Assembly: GCA_017303835.1 (NCBI GenBank)
Contig: JAFLBI010000001.1
Span: 434,001 to 498,000, forward strand
DNA: 64,000 bases
Reading direction: 5' to 3'
Source: Chitinophagales bacterium
Lineage (GTDB): Bacteria; Bacteroidota; Bacteroidia; Chitinophagales; Chitinophagaceae
Shown here: in pieces, positions 25,484 to 34,026 of the stretch
Numbering within the stretch: position 1 is the first letter of the stretch
Layout of the letters: every line of letters begins with the position of its first letter
The notes under the pieces: generated by a model
What the model was told of the DNA's origin: nothing
What the model saw: only the letters and a program-made list of their open reading frames with translations
Database searches by the model: none
Translations under genes and position numbers: made by a program

Positions 25484-26484
25484 ACAGGCTCCTCCGTATT
25501 CTTTTCTTCTTCGCCGTATTGCGTTATCACTTCTGCTGCTTCAATACCAATTTCATTCAGATACCTGCTGAAAACAGATTGAAACCCGTGCGTTACAAAT
25601 ACTTTTGATGCACCTGTTGCTTTCACAGCACTGAGTAAGCCATTCCAGTCTGCATGATCACTTAGTGCAAAGCCCATATCGCTACTACTTCTTCTGGCTT
25701 GACCGCGCACTTGCATCCATCCACTACAAGTAGCTGTTCTAAACCTCGGTAGTCTTTTCGTCCACGGACTATCTTCTGCACCAGGTGGCGCAATGATGAC
25801 GGCGCCTTTTAAATCGGCTTTATTGGTTTCATTAGTGATACGTTGGACTACTGGCAGTTGAATGCCGTTGTTTAACAAAACCTGATGGGTATTCCAGATG
25901 GCACTGTGTACATAAATCTTATTGGTGATGGGTGAGATGGCTTGTAGAATTCGCTGTGCTTTACCCAGTGAATAGGCAATCAACATGCTGGCACGGTCTT
26001 GTTGTTGATTATTACCTATCCACGCCCGCATTTGTTCGAAAATTACTTCCTGTGACTGCCAGCGATAGACGGGCAATCCAAAAGTAGATTCGGTTATAAA
26101 TGTATGGCAGGGTAGAGGTTCAAATGCGCCACTAATACCATCGTTCTCAGTTTTATAATCGCCACTTACTACCCATACTTCGCCTTTATACTCCACACGA
26201 ATTTGTGCTGCACCAATGATATGTCCGGATGGATGCAGGCTGATACGCACGCCATTGATCCATACGGACTCATTCCAATCCACGCTTTGATAAGCGTACT
26301 GCCCCAATCTTAGCTGTAGAATGGGTAAGGTTAAATGATGGCAGAGATAATGTTTGCTACCAGCCCTTGCGTGATCGCTGTGTGCATGGGTAATCACCGC
26401 ACGATCTACAGGGCGCCAGGGGTCGATATAGAAATCACCTGCGGCACAGTAAAGGCTTTTATCCGTAAAATCAATCAATGCCAT
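25480..26484 (-). CDS. ligase-associated DNA damage response exonuclease (MBL fold)
   Basis: 334 residues with a metallo-beta-lactamase fold: VITHAHSDHARAGS (zinc HxHxDH), HPSGHIIGAAQIRVEY, VVSGDYKTENDG, ITESTFGLPVYRW and, near the end, FALSDHADWNGLL and VFVTHG, as in the beta-CASP/Artemis-like exonucleases of this operon. The ATG shares its A with the TGA of the upstream DUF2256 gene, and its end overlaps the ligase start by 4 bp. Processing of DNA ends before ligation is the inferred role. Confidence 0.94.
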   Translation of the reverse strand: MALIDFTDKSLYCAAGDFYIDPWRPVDRAVITHAHSDHARAGSKHYLCHHLTLPILQLRLGQYAYQSVDWNESVWINGVRISLHPSGHIIGAAQIRVEYKGEVWVVSGDYKTENDGISGAFEPLPCHTFITESTFGLPVYRWQSQEVIFEQMRAWIGNNQQQDRASMLIAYSLGKAQRILQAISPITNKIYVHSAIWNTHQVLLNNGIQLPVVQRITNETNKADLKGAVIIAPPGAEDSPWTKRLPRFRTATCSGWMQVRGQARRSSSDMGFALSDHADWNGLLSAVKATGASKVFVTHGFQSVFSRYLNEIGIEAAEVITQYGEEEKNTEEPV

Positions 26485-26648
26485 CAGTTAGCAGATTTGG
26501 CTTTTTGGCTTCTGCATTTATCGCTGCAGTATTTTACCGATTCCCAATTTTTCGCCCAGCTTTTACGCCAAGTCATGGGCCTGCCACAAGTTACACAAAG
26601 CTTCTGTGGTAAAGATTGCTTATTGCCTTTGAAACCAGATTGTTTCAT
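26484..26648 (-). CDS. DUF2256 small zinc-ribbon-like protein
   Basis: 54 residues: a basic start MKQSGFKGNKQSLPQKLC, then CVTCGRPMTWRKSWAKNW and YCSDKC. Four cysteines in two CxxC-type pairs with the Trp-rich stretch between them are the DUF2256 signature. The stop codon overlaps the start of the exonuclease gene in TGATG, so it is translationally coupled to the repair operon and is its first gene. Function unknown; zinc binding is inferred from the cysteines. Confidence 0.9.
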   Translation of the reverse strand: MKQSGFKGNKQSLPQKLCVTCGRPMTWRKSWAKNWESVKYCSDKCRSQKAKSAN

Positions 26649-26674
26649 GGCTCAATAACAGGTGAGAAGGAGAA

Positions 26675-27826
26675 TTAGTTGACAGATTTAATAGCTCCAT
26701 TCAGTTTCCGAACAAAGTAAACTTTCTTGTTCTCGAAATAGTCAACGGTATTGCTGCGTTGATTCATATTGGGCTTAAAATCGTATTCATGGAAAAAGCT
26801 GAACGACTTATCTGAGAGATTTTGTTTCAGCTGACTGCCATGATACAAGAGCAGTTTGGTAAAATGATAAGTATTCTCGAAACCTCGGAAATACATATCG
26901 CTTGGGCGGCCATTGTATCTTCTTTTGTATTGTTCATTCAGGTATTGATAGAATTTGCCACTTCTCGGCAGATTGAAAGGAGTTGAGTATATTAATTCTA
27001 CATCCCGACAGTCTTCCTTATTCAATTCGCGCAGGGTTTCCCAGGTAGGCATGCCAGTGATGCTGGTTTTGTATTGCTTATATGGACTCACTGTACGTAC
27101 CAGCTTTAAACCAAAGGATTCATTTAAACTGCCACAAATAATCAGGTTTTCCTTTGTGCTGTCGAGCAGTGGTAAAAGATCCGGTGTTTGAAAGCTGTCG
27201 ATTAGCTCTACCATTTTTATTTTTAAAGGTGCAGCAGGGGTGTTTTTATTCAGCTCAGTAAATGTTTGCTTGATTAGATCCTCACTACTGCCTTTGCGTG
27301 TTACATAAATGGTATTGTGTAGCGGAAAATAGCGTTGTAAAAAGCGATGCATGGCTTCTACATGGGTATTCAGTGTAGAATTGATCATGTAGAAGTATGG
27401 ATTTTCAGCAACACCTCCATCATTTGGATAAGTAGCTGAAATGAGTGGTATACCCAATTGTTTTGCATAATCAGCCAAGGGCTTAACCTCATTACGTGTA
27501 TTGAATGCGGCAATGATGAGCTGTACACCCTGCAGTTCATTTTTACTAATAATGGTATTGATAGGCTTTGTGACACTTTTGGTATCATAAAACAATACCT
27601 CAACCTGTGTCTTCTCCGCATTCAGTGAATCAATGGCGGCGATCATCCCATTGTAAAAGTCCAAGCCAGGCAATAATTGCTTGGGCAGGTAACTGTTGCC
27701 CAATTTGTATTGTTCTCCATTGAATGCAGAATCCAGATATACTGGTGCGAATACTGCAATCTTCGGTATTTGCCCAAATGCTTGATGAACTAACAAAAAG
27801 AGCACTATCGTAACCAAACGCTTCAT
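26675..27826 (-). CDS. exported type 1 periplasmic-binding-fold protein
   Basis: 383 residues with a signal peptide (MKRLVTIVLFLLVHQAFGQ). IAVFAPVYLDSAFNG and GLDFYNGMIAAIDSL, then EVLFYDTKS and IIAAFNTRNEVKPLADYAKQLGIPLISAT, match the ligand-binding region of branched-chain amino acid receptor-like proteins. No permease or ATPase genes are adjacent, so it is an orphan binding protein, perhaps a cell-envelope sensor like the LpoA-type family. It sits between guaA and the DUF2256 operon on the same strand, with a 26-bp gap to the latter. Confidence 0.8.
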   Translation of the reverse strand: MKRLVTIVLFLLVHQAFGQIPKIAVFAPVYLDSAFNGEQYKLGNSYLPKQLLPGLDFYNGMIAAIDSLNAEKTQVEVLFYDTKSVTKPINTIISKNELQGVQLIIAAFNTRNEVKPLADYAKQLGIPLISATYPNDGGVAENPYFYMINSTLNTHVEAMHRFLQRYFPLHNTIYVTRKGSSEDLIKQTFTELNKNTPAAPLKIKMVELIDSFQTPDLLPLLDSTKENLIICGSLNESFGLKLVRTVSPYKQYKTSITGMPTWETLRELNKEDCRDVELIYSTPFNLPRSGKFYQYLNEQYKRRYNGRPSDMYFRGFENTYHFTKLLLYHGSQLKQNLSDKSFSFFHEYDFKPNMNQRSNTVDYFENKKVYFVRKLNGAIKSVN

Positions 27827-27850
27827 GGAATCAAAATACGATTATTTGAT

Positions 27851-29386
27851 TTATTCCCATTCAATGGTGGCGGGTGGTTTACTGCTGATATCGTACACCA
27901 CACGGTTGATGCCTTTTACATTATTAATGATCTCGTTGGAGATGTGTGCGAGAAACTCATAAGGCAGGTGCGCCCAATCGGCCGTCATGCCATCAACAGA
28001 AGTTACAGCACGCAAAGCAACTGTAAATTCATAGGTTCTTTCATCGCCCATTACACCTACACTTTTTACTGGAAGTAAAATTGTTCCTGCTTGCCATACT
28101 TTATCATACAAACCATGTTCTTTCAAGCCCTTGGTGTAGATATGATCTGCTTCTTGCAAGAGGGTTACTTTTTCTTCTGTAATCTCACCCAGAATTCTGA
28201 TGGCCAAACCTGGTCCGGGGAATGGGTGACGATACAATAATTCATATGGTATACCCAATTCCAAACCTACTTTGCGTACTTCATCTTTAAACAAGTAGCG
28301 GAGTGGTTCTACCAAGCCTAATTTCATGGTATCTGGTAAACCACCCACATTGTGGTGCGACTTGATGGTCTGAGAAGGGCCATGTACACTTACGCTTTCA
28401 ATTACATCTGGGTATATGGTGCCCTGACCCAGCATTTCAATGCCTTCCAGTTTGTGTGCTTCCTGATCGAATATTTCGATGAAAGTGCGACCAATAATTT
28501 TACGTTTTTCTTCAGGATCAGTTTTGCCAGCAAGCTTGGTATAAAAATGCTCGCGGGCATCTACGCCTTTTACATTCAGATCAAGTTGACGATAAGTATC
28601 CAACACTTCCTGAAATTCATTCTTGCGCAACACGCCATTGTCTACAAAAATGCCAAACAGATTTTTGCCGATAGCTTTGCTGATCAAAGTAGCAGCAACA
28701 GTACTGTCCACACCACCACTTAAAGCCATGATCACTTTTCTGTTGCCGATGGTTTCTTTTAATTGTGCAACTGTTTCACTCACAAAATGCGCAGGTGTCC
28801 AATCGCAGCTGCAACCACAAACATGTACCAGAAAATTCTTGAGTATTTGTTTGCCCTCAGTAGAATGATACACTTCCGGGTGGAATTGTAAACCATACAA
28901 AGGCTTTGTATCAGTTGTTGTTTTTCTAAAAGCTGCTACAGGAATTGAATCGGTGGTAGCAGTTACTTCAAATCCTGATGGCAGTTCTACAATGGAATCG
29001 CTATGGCTCATCCATACTTGTGTTTTTTCCGCCACATCGCGCAGCAAAACATCTTGTTGCTGTTGTTGCAGAATGGCTCTTCCGTATTCTCTTTTATTGG
29101 ATTTGTCAACACGTCCGCCAAAAGTCTTGGCAGTTAACTGTGCGCCATAGCAGATGCCCAAAACTGGGCGCTGCTGAATGAATGCAGCAATATCTACAAC
29201 AGGCGCTTTTTCTTCATTTACACTGAAGGGAGAACCGCTTAGGATGATTCCTTTCAGGGAGCTATCTACTTGAAATGACTGGTGGTAGGGGATGATCTCG
29301 CAATACACATTGGCTTCGCGAACTGCACGGGCGATCAGCTGGGTGTACTGACTGCCAAAATCGAGAATCAGGATTTTTTCTGTCAT
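27851..29386 (-). CDS. guaA: GMP synthase (glutamine-hydrolysing)
   Basis: 511 residues. The class I glutaminase domain shows [22 protein letters not shown] (nucleophile Cys79) and [11 protein letters not shown]. The PP-loop of the synthetase domain is [15 protein letters not shown], followed by [20 protein letters not shown] and the dimerisation domain ending KPPATIEWE, the invariant C-terminus. It converts XMP, glutamine and ATP to GMP. The length is canonical. The next gene on the strand is 24 bp downstream. Confidence 0.98.
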   Translation of the reverse strand: MTEKILILDFGSQYTQLIARAVREANVYCEIIPYHQSFQVDSSLKGIILSGSPFSVNEEKAPVVDIAAFIQQRPVLGICYGAQLTAKTFGGRVDKSNKREYGRAILQQQQQDVLLRDVAEKTQVWMSHSDSIVELPSGFEVTATTDSIPVAAFRKTTTDTKPLYGLQFHPEVYHSTEGKQILKNFLVHVCGCSCDWTPAHFVSETVAQLKETIGNRKVIMALSGGVDSTVAATLISKAIGKNLFGIFVDNGVLRKNEFQEVLDTYRQLDLNVKGVDAREHFYTKLAGKTDPEEKRKIIGRTFIEIFDQEAHKLEGIEMLGQGTIYPDVIESVSVHGPSQTIKSHHNVGGLPDTMKLGLVEPLRYLFKDEVRKVGLELGIPYELLYRHPFPGPGLAIRILGEITEEKVTLLQEADHIYTKGLKEHGLYDKVWQAGTILLPVKSVGVMGDERTYEFTVALRAVTSVDGMTADWAHLPYEFLAHISNEIINNVKGINRVVYDISSKPPATIEWE

Positions 29387-29458
29387 GGGCGCGAAGTTAA
29401 CTGAAATTTGCTCGGTGGCAAGGATGTGCAGCCTCTTTGGAAACCGTATCTTTAAATC

Positions 29459-30406
29459 ATGCGAATAGGATTGATTGTAAGCTTGTTATTGCTTTGTTCC
29501 GCCGTTCAGGCTCAGAAAATACAGTGGCAGAATGTGGATAGCCTTTTTGGCCCCTTGCCGGCATCTGTACATGTATTTAAAACAACCACTCCGCTGGAGA
29601 AGGGTAAGGCCAATCTGGCTTTTTATGTGGTTGCAGATTTAAAAGATCCGTCCTTGGTTTTTACAACCGATACAACAGATGGCAGAAGGTTGTCGCCTGC
29701 GGGATTTTATGCCAAAAATGAACAGCCATTGGTGGTGATGAATGGTACTTTCTTTTCCTTCGAGACTAACCGAAACCTGAATCTGGTCATTAAGGATGGG
29801 AAAGTGGTGGCGCATAATATTGGCTCGGTGTATGATAAACGCGATGAAGTTTATTACTATGTAACCAGATCAGCCATAGGCATTGATGCATCAGGTAATG
29901 CGGACGTGGCCTGGATTTATTCAGATAGTGCCAAAGCACAGGCTTATGCGCTTCGTTTTCCTGCCAATCGCTGGGGTAAAACGCCTGCTCGTTCTGTTAA
30001 AGAGATTGCTGCTAAAACAGATATTCAAAAATGGTCCATGCAAACTGCGATTGCCGGCGGGCCATCCTTGATCCGTGATGGACATATTTGTATTAGTAAT
30101 GAGCAGGAGCGGATGTTTCGTGGAAAGCAGATTGATGATAAGCATCCTCGAACAGCCATGGGATATACTGCTGACGGGAAACTGATTTTACTGGTTGTTC
30201 AGGGCAGGATGCCTGGTGTGGCTGAAGGGGCTAGCTTGGGAGAGCAAGCCAGAGTCTTAAAAGAATTAGGTTGTTATGAAGCGCTTAATCTTGATGGCGG
30301 TGGCAGCAGTTGTTTATTAGTGAATGGTAAAGAAACGATTCAACCCTCCGATAAAGAAGGGCAAAGGCCTGTTCCTGCAGTATTCATGATCAAACAAAAG
30401 CGTTGA
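29459..30406 (+). CDS. exported phosphodiester glycosidase family protein (NAGPA-like)
   Basis: 315 residues with a signal peptide ([19 protein letters not shown]). [44 protein letters not shown] and [17 protein letters not shown] are the conserved segments of the N-acetylglucosamine-1-phosphodiester alpha-N-acetylglucosaminidase (NAGPA/DUF2233) family. It is likely periplasmic and may hydrolyse a sugar phosphodiester. Divergent from guaA; convergent with the lactonase gene, 2 bp apart. Confidence 0.88.
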   Translation: MRIGLIVSLLLLCSAVQAQKIQWQNVDSLFGPLPASVHVFKTTTPLEKGKANLAFYVVADLKDPSLVFTTDTTDGRRLSPAGFYAKNEQPLVVMNGTFFSFETNRNLNLVIKDGKVVAHNIGSVYDKRDEVYYYVTRSAIGIDASGNADVAWIYSDSAKAQAYALRFPANRWGKTPARSVKEIAAKTDIQKWSMQTAIAGGPSLIRDGHICISNEQERMFRGKQIDDKHPRTAMGYTADGKLILLVVQGRMPGVAEGASLGEQARVLKELGCYEALNLDGGGSSCLLVNGKETIQPSDKEGQRPVPAVFMIKQKR

Positions 30407-30408
30407 GC

Positions 30409-31521
30409 TTAACGCATTTTTGCCCATTTCAAACACACAGGACTGGATACAGGAATGCGTTGGTCGGTATCCGTTAGCATACCTGTTTTGGAATCTCTTT
30501 TGAAGATGACAATTTCATCTGTTTCCTGATTAGCTACTAATAAGAATTTGCCACTGGGATCTATGGTGAAGTTTCGTGGTTTTACTCCCTTTGTGTCCTG
30601 ATGGTTCAATAAAGTAAGCATACCACTTTTTTCATCAATACGGAATATCGCCAACGTATTAGATGTCCCTCTGTTTGATGCATACAGAAATTTACCGTCA
30701 TTACTTATGTGTACATCGGCACCACCAATACTACCTTTAAATGCAGGTGGCAGGGCAGAAATTCTTTGTACACTTTTTAAACCACCATCTTGGGTTCTTC
30801 TAAATGCATGGATGTGTCCGCTTAATTCTTCTACTGCATAAACAAAAGGAGCAGAGGGGTGAATTTCTACATGCCTTGGCCCAGCACCTGGCGGAGATAT
30901 GCCTGGTTGATACATTACCCATGGTTTGCCGTTTTTAGCATCAAAGCGATAAACCATTATTTTATCAATGCCTAAATCTGGTACTAATAGAAATGCATTG
31001 TCAGGTGTAAAATAAGTTGCATGCACATGCGGTGATTTTTGGCGAGTGGTATCTGGTCCGCTGCCTTTGTGCTGAATGGTATAAGCTGCTGTGTCGATAC
31101 TGCCGTTTGCCAAAACTTTGAATATGCTGAAATTGCCACTGCTGTAATTGCCTGCTGCAACCCATTGTCCTGTTTTATCTGTGGCGATATAGCAGGGATG
31201 ATCTCCTTTGCTGTCTCGCTTGCCAAGAAATTGTAGTTTGCCATTCGCTTTATCAAAACTGTATGCACTTACCGCGCCAAGGCCATTACCATCTTCATTA
31301 ACAGCATACACAAATTTTTCATTTGGAGATACTGCTAGAAAAGAAGGATTGGAGCTATTGATACTACCGCGTTCCTGAAAACTACCATTAAGGCTGTTGA
31401 ATTCGTAAACATAAATGCCTTTACTGGCTTTCTGTGTGTAAGTGCCAACAAGCAGATAGTGTTTGTTCTGAGCTGAACTGCTAAAGCAGATAAAAGCTAA
31501 GAGTATTGAAATGAAACGCAT
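30409..31521 (-). CDS. exported lactonase family (7-bladed propeller, 6-phosphogluconolactonase-like) protein
   Basis: 370 residues when started at 31521, which gives a signal peptide (MRFISILLAFICFSSSAQ); the longer start at 31560 is rejected. Repeated blades read HYLLVGTYTQKASKGIYVY, FLAVSPNEKFVYAVNE, HATYFTPDNAFLLVPDLG and HVEIHPSAPFVYAVEEL, and FLYASNRGTSNTLAIF. This is the YbhE/Pgl family. Because the protein is exported, a cytosolic pentose-phosphate role is unlikely; periplasmic lactone hydrolysis or binding is the alternative. An RNA hairpin with terminator features lies 40 nt upstream. Confidence 0.85.
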   Translation of the reverse strand: MRFISILLAFICFSSSAQNKHYLLVGTYTQKASKGIYVYEFNSLNGSFQERGSINSSNPSFLAVSPNEKFVYAVNEDGNGLGAVSAYSFDKANGKLQFLGKRDSKGDHPCYIATDKTGQWVAAGNYSSGNFSIFKVLANGSIDTAAYTIQHKGSGPDTTRQKSPHVHATYFTPDNAFLLVPDLGIDKIMVYRFDAKNGKPWVMYQPGISPPGAGPRHVEIHPSAPFVYAVEELSGHIHAFRRTQDGGLKSVQRISALPPAFKGSIGGADVHISNDGKFLYASNRGTSNTLAIFRIDEKSGMLTLLNHQDTKGVKPRNFTIDPSGKFLLVANQETDEIVIFKRDSKTGMLTDTDQRIPVSSPVCLKWAKMR

Positions 31522-31560
31522 ATAAGGGCTATTATAGCTTGAAATTACAGAAAGCTGCAA

Positions 31561-31586
31561 ACAAAAAGTGCGACCGAAGTCGCACT
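31561..31586 (-). terminator. terminator hairpin with TTCG tetraloop
   Basis: A perfect 8-bp stem AGTGCGAC/GTCGCACT with an extra-stable TTCG loop on the minus strand is followed by a run of five T. No protein gene ends here on the minus strand, so it must end a non-coding transcript or act as an attenuator. Confidence 0.75.
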
Positions 31587-31631
31587 ACTGAAAGTCCTTA
31601 AACGACCCTTAAGGAGGTTCTCAGCGATGCA
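31561..31631 (-). ncRNA. candidate small RNA or attenuator leader upstream of the lactonase gene
   Basis: The minus strand holds two hairpins: TCCTTAA/TTAAGGA (31595-31615, 7-nt loop) and AGTGCGAC/GTCGCACT (31567-31586) with a TTCG tetraloop and TTTTTGT after it, a good intrinsic terminator. A promoter-like TTTA-N19-TATTTTG lies at 31638-31667 on the same strand. Together they would give a transcript of about 70 nt that ends before the lactonase start codon. It could be a small RNA or a terminated leader. No known family recognised. Confidence 0.4.
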
Positions 31632-31637
31632 AAACTG

Positions 31638-31667
31638 CAAAATATGACTGATTTTTTGTGTCATAAA
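31638..31667 (-). promoter_or_regulatory. possible promoter for the 31.6-kb leader RNA
   Basis: On the minus strand TTTA (31664-31667) and TATTTTG (31638-31644) are 19 bp apart. The -33 box deviates from TTTG by one base, so this is a weaker match than the tRNA-Ala promoter. Confidence 0.4.
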
Positions 31668-31884
31668 TTTGTCAATGCTTAACTGTAAGCTGAGAGAATT
31701 AACATTTGAGATCTAAATAAAATAGGTGGTACCGACTTTATAGCATAGCTTTGCTTGGTCAATTTGAGTTAATCAGTTTTTGGTCAGTACAATTATATAT
31801 CTGCTAAGTTTTTTCCGCCGATAGTTAGTTCAGTCCCTGCCTCTGCATTGTCTCAAGTATTTTTCAAATTTTAAATGTTTCAAA
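31668..31884. other. intergenic region before the RRM gene
   Basis: No reading frame or known RNA was found. It is AT-rich. A TAGCTTTG box at 31746-31753 fits a -7 element for the RRM gene, but no TTTG is at the right distance; if used it would give a leader of about 125 nt. Long leaders are plausible for RNA-binding protein genes of this type. Confidence 0.4.
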
Positions 31885-32199
31885 ATGAACATTTACGTTT
31901 CTAATTTAAGTTATGCCGTTCAGGACGAAGACCTGAGAGGTTTTTTCGCAGAGTATGGTGAAGTTAGTTCTGCAAAAGTTATCATGGACAAATTCACTAA
32001 CCGTAGCCGTGGTTTCGGTTTTGTTGAAATGTCTGATGACGAAGCAGCTAAGAAAGCTATCGCTGAATTGAATGGCGCTATGGTTGATGGTCGTAGCATT
32101 TCTGTAAACGAAGCTCGTCCTAAAGAAGACAGACCCCGTACAGGTGGTGGCAATGGCGGTAACCGTCCTCGCCCTTCTTACAACAACAGTCGCTGGTAA
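31885..32199 (+). CDS. RNA-binding protein with one RRM domain
   Basis: 104 residues. RNP2 is MNIYVSNLSY at the very start and RNP1 is SRGFGFVEM near residue 50, with ELNGAMVDGRSISVNEARP ending the fold. A Gly/Arg/Pro/Asn-rich tail of about 25 residues (GGGNGGNRPRPSYNNSRW) follows. This is the glycine-rich Rbp family found in cyanobacteria and Bacteroidota, often tied to cold or post-transcriptional control. A terminator follows 22 bp after the stop. Confidence 0.95.
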   Translation: MNIYVSNLSYAVQDEDLRGFFAEYGEVSSAKVIMDKFTNRSRGFGFVEMSDDEAAKKAIAELNGAMVDGRSISVNEARPKEDRPRTGGGNGGNRPRPSYNNSRW

Positions 32200-32221
32200 T
32201 TTTTAGCAGTGCACATTTTTG

Positions 32222-32252
32222 ATCCCTCCGTAGTAATGCGGGGGGATTTTTT
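32222..32252 (+). terminator. terminator after the RRM gene
   Basis: ATCCCTCCG pairs with CGGGGGGAT (one G-U pair) across an 8-nt loop, then TTTTTT. It lies just before the Crp/Fnr gene start and rules out the longer start of that gene. Confidence 0.85.
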
Positions 32253-32268
32253 ATTGTACATTCCCTCT

Positions 32269-32850
32269 ATGGATGCGCTGCAGCAATTAAAGCAGATGAT
32301 GGATGCGCGGTTTCGCCTTCCTGATGCCGTATGGCAGGATTTTTCTGCTGCCTGGCAGCCTGTTGCTTTCAAGCGAAAAGCAGTGATTACAGCAGCAGGC
32401 GAGGTGGAGCGGTATCTCTATTTTGTAGTAGAAGGTATTCAGCGGGCTTATTATCTCGCAGAGGATGGAACGGATGTAACTGTTGTGTTTACATATCCGC
32501 CATCATTTTGCGGGGTGCCGGATTCTTTGCAATTGCAAACACCTGCACATTATACGGTAGAAGCTTTAACTGCAAGTTCCATGCTGCGCATGGGCTATCA
32601 GCAATTGCAGGATTTGATGGATCAGCATCGCTCACTTGAGCGAATGGTTCGGCTGGCTACAGCTGCGGCTTTATATGGGGTGATGCATCGTCAGGCAGAG
32701 ATTATGGCTTTCAGCGCAGAACAAAAATTCACCACCTTCCTCCAGCGAAGTCCGCATTTGTTGAATATGGTGCCACACAAGTACTTGGCTTCTTATCTGG
32801 CTATTGATGCCAGCACTTTCAGTAAATTATTGAGTAGTGTACGCATATAA
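32269..32850 (+). CDS. Crp/Fnr family regulator
   Basis: 193 residues starting MDALQQLKQMM, chosen because a terminator occupies the upstream in-frame extension. Residues about 25-125 form a cyclic-nucleotide-binding fold (ITAAGEVERYLYFVVEGIQRAYYL..DVTVVFTYPPSFCG). The C-terminal helix-turn-helix is short (VPHKYLASYLAIDASTFSKLLSSVR). No FNR-type cysteines or cAMP-contacting motif is evident, so the effector is unknown. This is the common Bacteroidota group annotated near DinB and stress genes; a terminator separates it from the DinB gene. Confidence 0.87.
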   Translation: MDALQQLKQMMDARFRLPDAVWQDFSAAWQPVAFKRKAVITAAGEVERYLYFVVEGIQRAYYLAEDGTDVTVVFTYPPSFCGVPDSLQLQTPAHYTVEALTASSMLRMGYQQLQDLMDQHRSLERMVRLATAAALYGVMHRQAEIMAFSAEQKFTTFLQRSPHLLNMVPHKYLASYLAIDASTFSKLLSSVRI

Positions 32851-32875
32851 ATCTTGGTCTGCACCAAGATTTTTG
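32851..32875 (+). terminator. terminator directly after the Crp/Fnr gene
   Basis: ATCTTGGT pairs with ACCAAGAT around a CTGC loop and is followed by TTTTTG. The stem begins at the base after the stop codon. Confidence 0.85.
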
Positions 32876-32913
32876 GGTTTCAGGTCCTGGAATTTTGTTC
32901 AAAATTGATCGAT

Positions 32914-33474
32914 ATGCCACAATACAGCATAGCTTCAGAACAAAAGCGATTATTAGAAATTGTACAACAAGTACAGCAGTTTATTAATCGTATAGACACA
33001 CTTAGTGAATGGCAGTTATTACAGCAGCCAAGTTTTGGTGGTTGGAGTCTTGCTCAGGTAATGGAACACCTGAATGTTTATTGCAGACATTATTTACCCC
33101 TGATTGATCAAGCAATCCAGGAGGAGCGAGGTAATAGTGGTAATTACCATTCAGGTTGGCTGGGGGAGTTCTTTGCCAAACTGATGCAGCCTCTACCAGA
33201 TGGAACGCTATCTAAAAAAATGCAGGCTCCTGCCAAAGCGCAACCTGTGCAAGCATTGAATGCTGTTGCGGTGAAAACTGAATTCCGATTACATCAGGAA
33301 AAATTAATGCTGTTGCTGCAAAATGCACATTTCGCCAATTGGCAAAAGCAAAGAATCCCTACTTCTCTGAGTAAATGGATCAGCTTGCGTTTGGGTGATA
33401 CACTTCGTTTCTTTGTAGCGCATGAATACAGGCATTTACTGCAGATGCAACGCATATTGCTGCAAATGTCATAG
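32914..33474 (+). CDS. DinB-like family protein
   Basis: 186 residues starting MPQYSIASEQ; an upstream TTG would translate the terminator. The four-helix bundle is marked by GWSLAQVMEHLNVYCRHYLPLI with a metal-binding His, and HEYRHLLQMQRIL near the C-terminus with two further His, as expected for the metal site. These small proteins may act as metal-dependent thiol transferases or hydrolases; substrate unknown. The end overlaps the convergent YdeI-like gene by 6 bp. Confidence 0.8.
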   Translation: MPQYSIASEQKRLLEIVQQVQQFINRIDTLSEWQLLQQPSFGGWSLAQVMEHLNVYCRHYLPLIDQAIQEERGNSGNYHSGWLGEFFAKLMQPLPDGTLSKKMQAPAKAQPVQALNAVAVKTEFRLHQEKLMLLLQNAHFANWQKQRIPTSLSKWISLRLGDTLRFFVAHEYRHLLQMQRILLQMS

Positions 33475-33939
33475 CGTTTTCTTGAGGATGATTCTTGGAT
33501 CGTTGATGCCTGCTTTAATTCTGCTGGCAATTAGTAAAGCCCGCTCAATTTGTTTGTCTGTAGATTTTACCTGTTGTACCAGATAGATTAGGCTGCGTCT
33601 TTTGCCTGGAGTAAAGGCTTCGAAAATGGCTTTGGCTCTTGGGTCTGTTTGCAACACTTCATCCAATACCTCAGGCATCGCGAATTGATGCTCGGTGTTG
33701 TCTTCCTCAAATTGTATAGCTACCTGATCTCCTGTTTTTAAATGCAGTTTTTTCAATAAGGGTTTACTGAGGTGTACATAAAAATCTCCCGACTGAGTTG
33801 GCTGAACAGCAGCGTGAATGGTTTCTGCGCCAATGATGCAGACAAGCCTTTTAGGCTTACCCATTTTGGCTACTTGTTTTGCAGGAATGATGGCACCATG
33901 AATGCCTGCATAAATATGTTCTATTCTGTACTTAGCCAT
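33469..33939 (-). CDS. YdeI/OmpD-associated, DUF1905 protein
   Basis: 156 residues starting MAKYRIEHIY. The N-terminal half is DUF1905-like (IIGAETIHAAVQPTQSGDFYVHLSKPLLKKLHLKTGDQVAIQFEED) and the C-terminal half has the YdeI signature PEVLDEVLQTDPRAKAIFEAFTPGKRRSLIYLVQQVKSTDKQIERALLIASRI. Such fusions are usual. Cytosolic, function unknown. A longer start at 33975 exists but adds a tail without recognisable content. Confidence 0.85.
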   Translation of the reverse strand: MAKYRIEHIYAGIHGAIIPAKQVAKMGKPKRLVCIIGAETIHAAVQPTQSGDFYVHLSKPLLKKLHLKTGDQVAIQFEEDNTEHQFAMPEVLDEVLQTDPRAKAIFEAFTPGKRRSLIYLVQQVKSTDKQIERALLIASRIKAGINDPRIILKKTL

Positions 33940-33973
33940 GCATGCATGACAATTCAAATGCGTATTGGTTGAC

Positions 33974-34001
33974 AAAAAAAGGGAACAGTAATGTTCCCTT
34001 T
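33974..34001 (-). terminator. terminator of the ROK kinase transcript
   Basis: On the minus strand AAAGGGAACA pairs with TGTTCCCTTT around a 4-nt loop, followed by a run of seven T. It lies 26 bp after the ROK stop codon and extends to the YdeI-like gene leader. Confidence 0.87.
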
Positions 34002-34026
34002 CGGTTGAATATCTTTTGAATAATCT

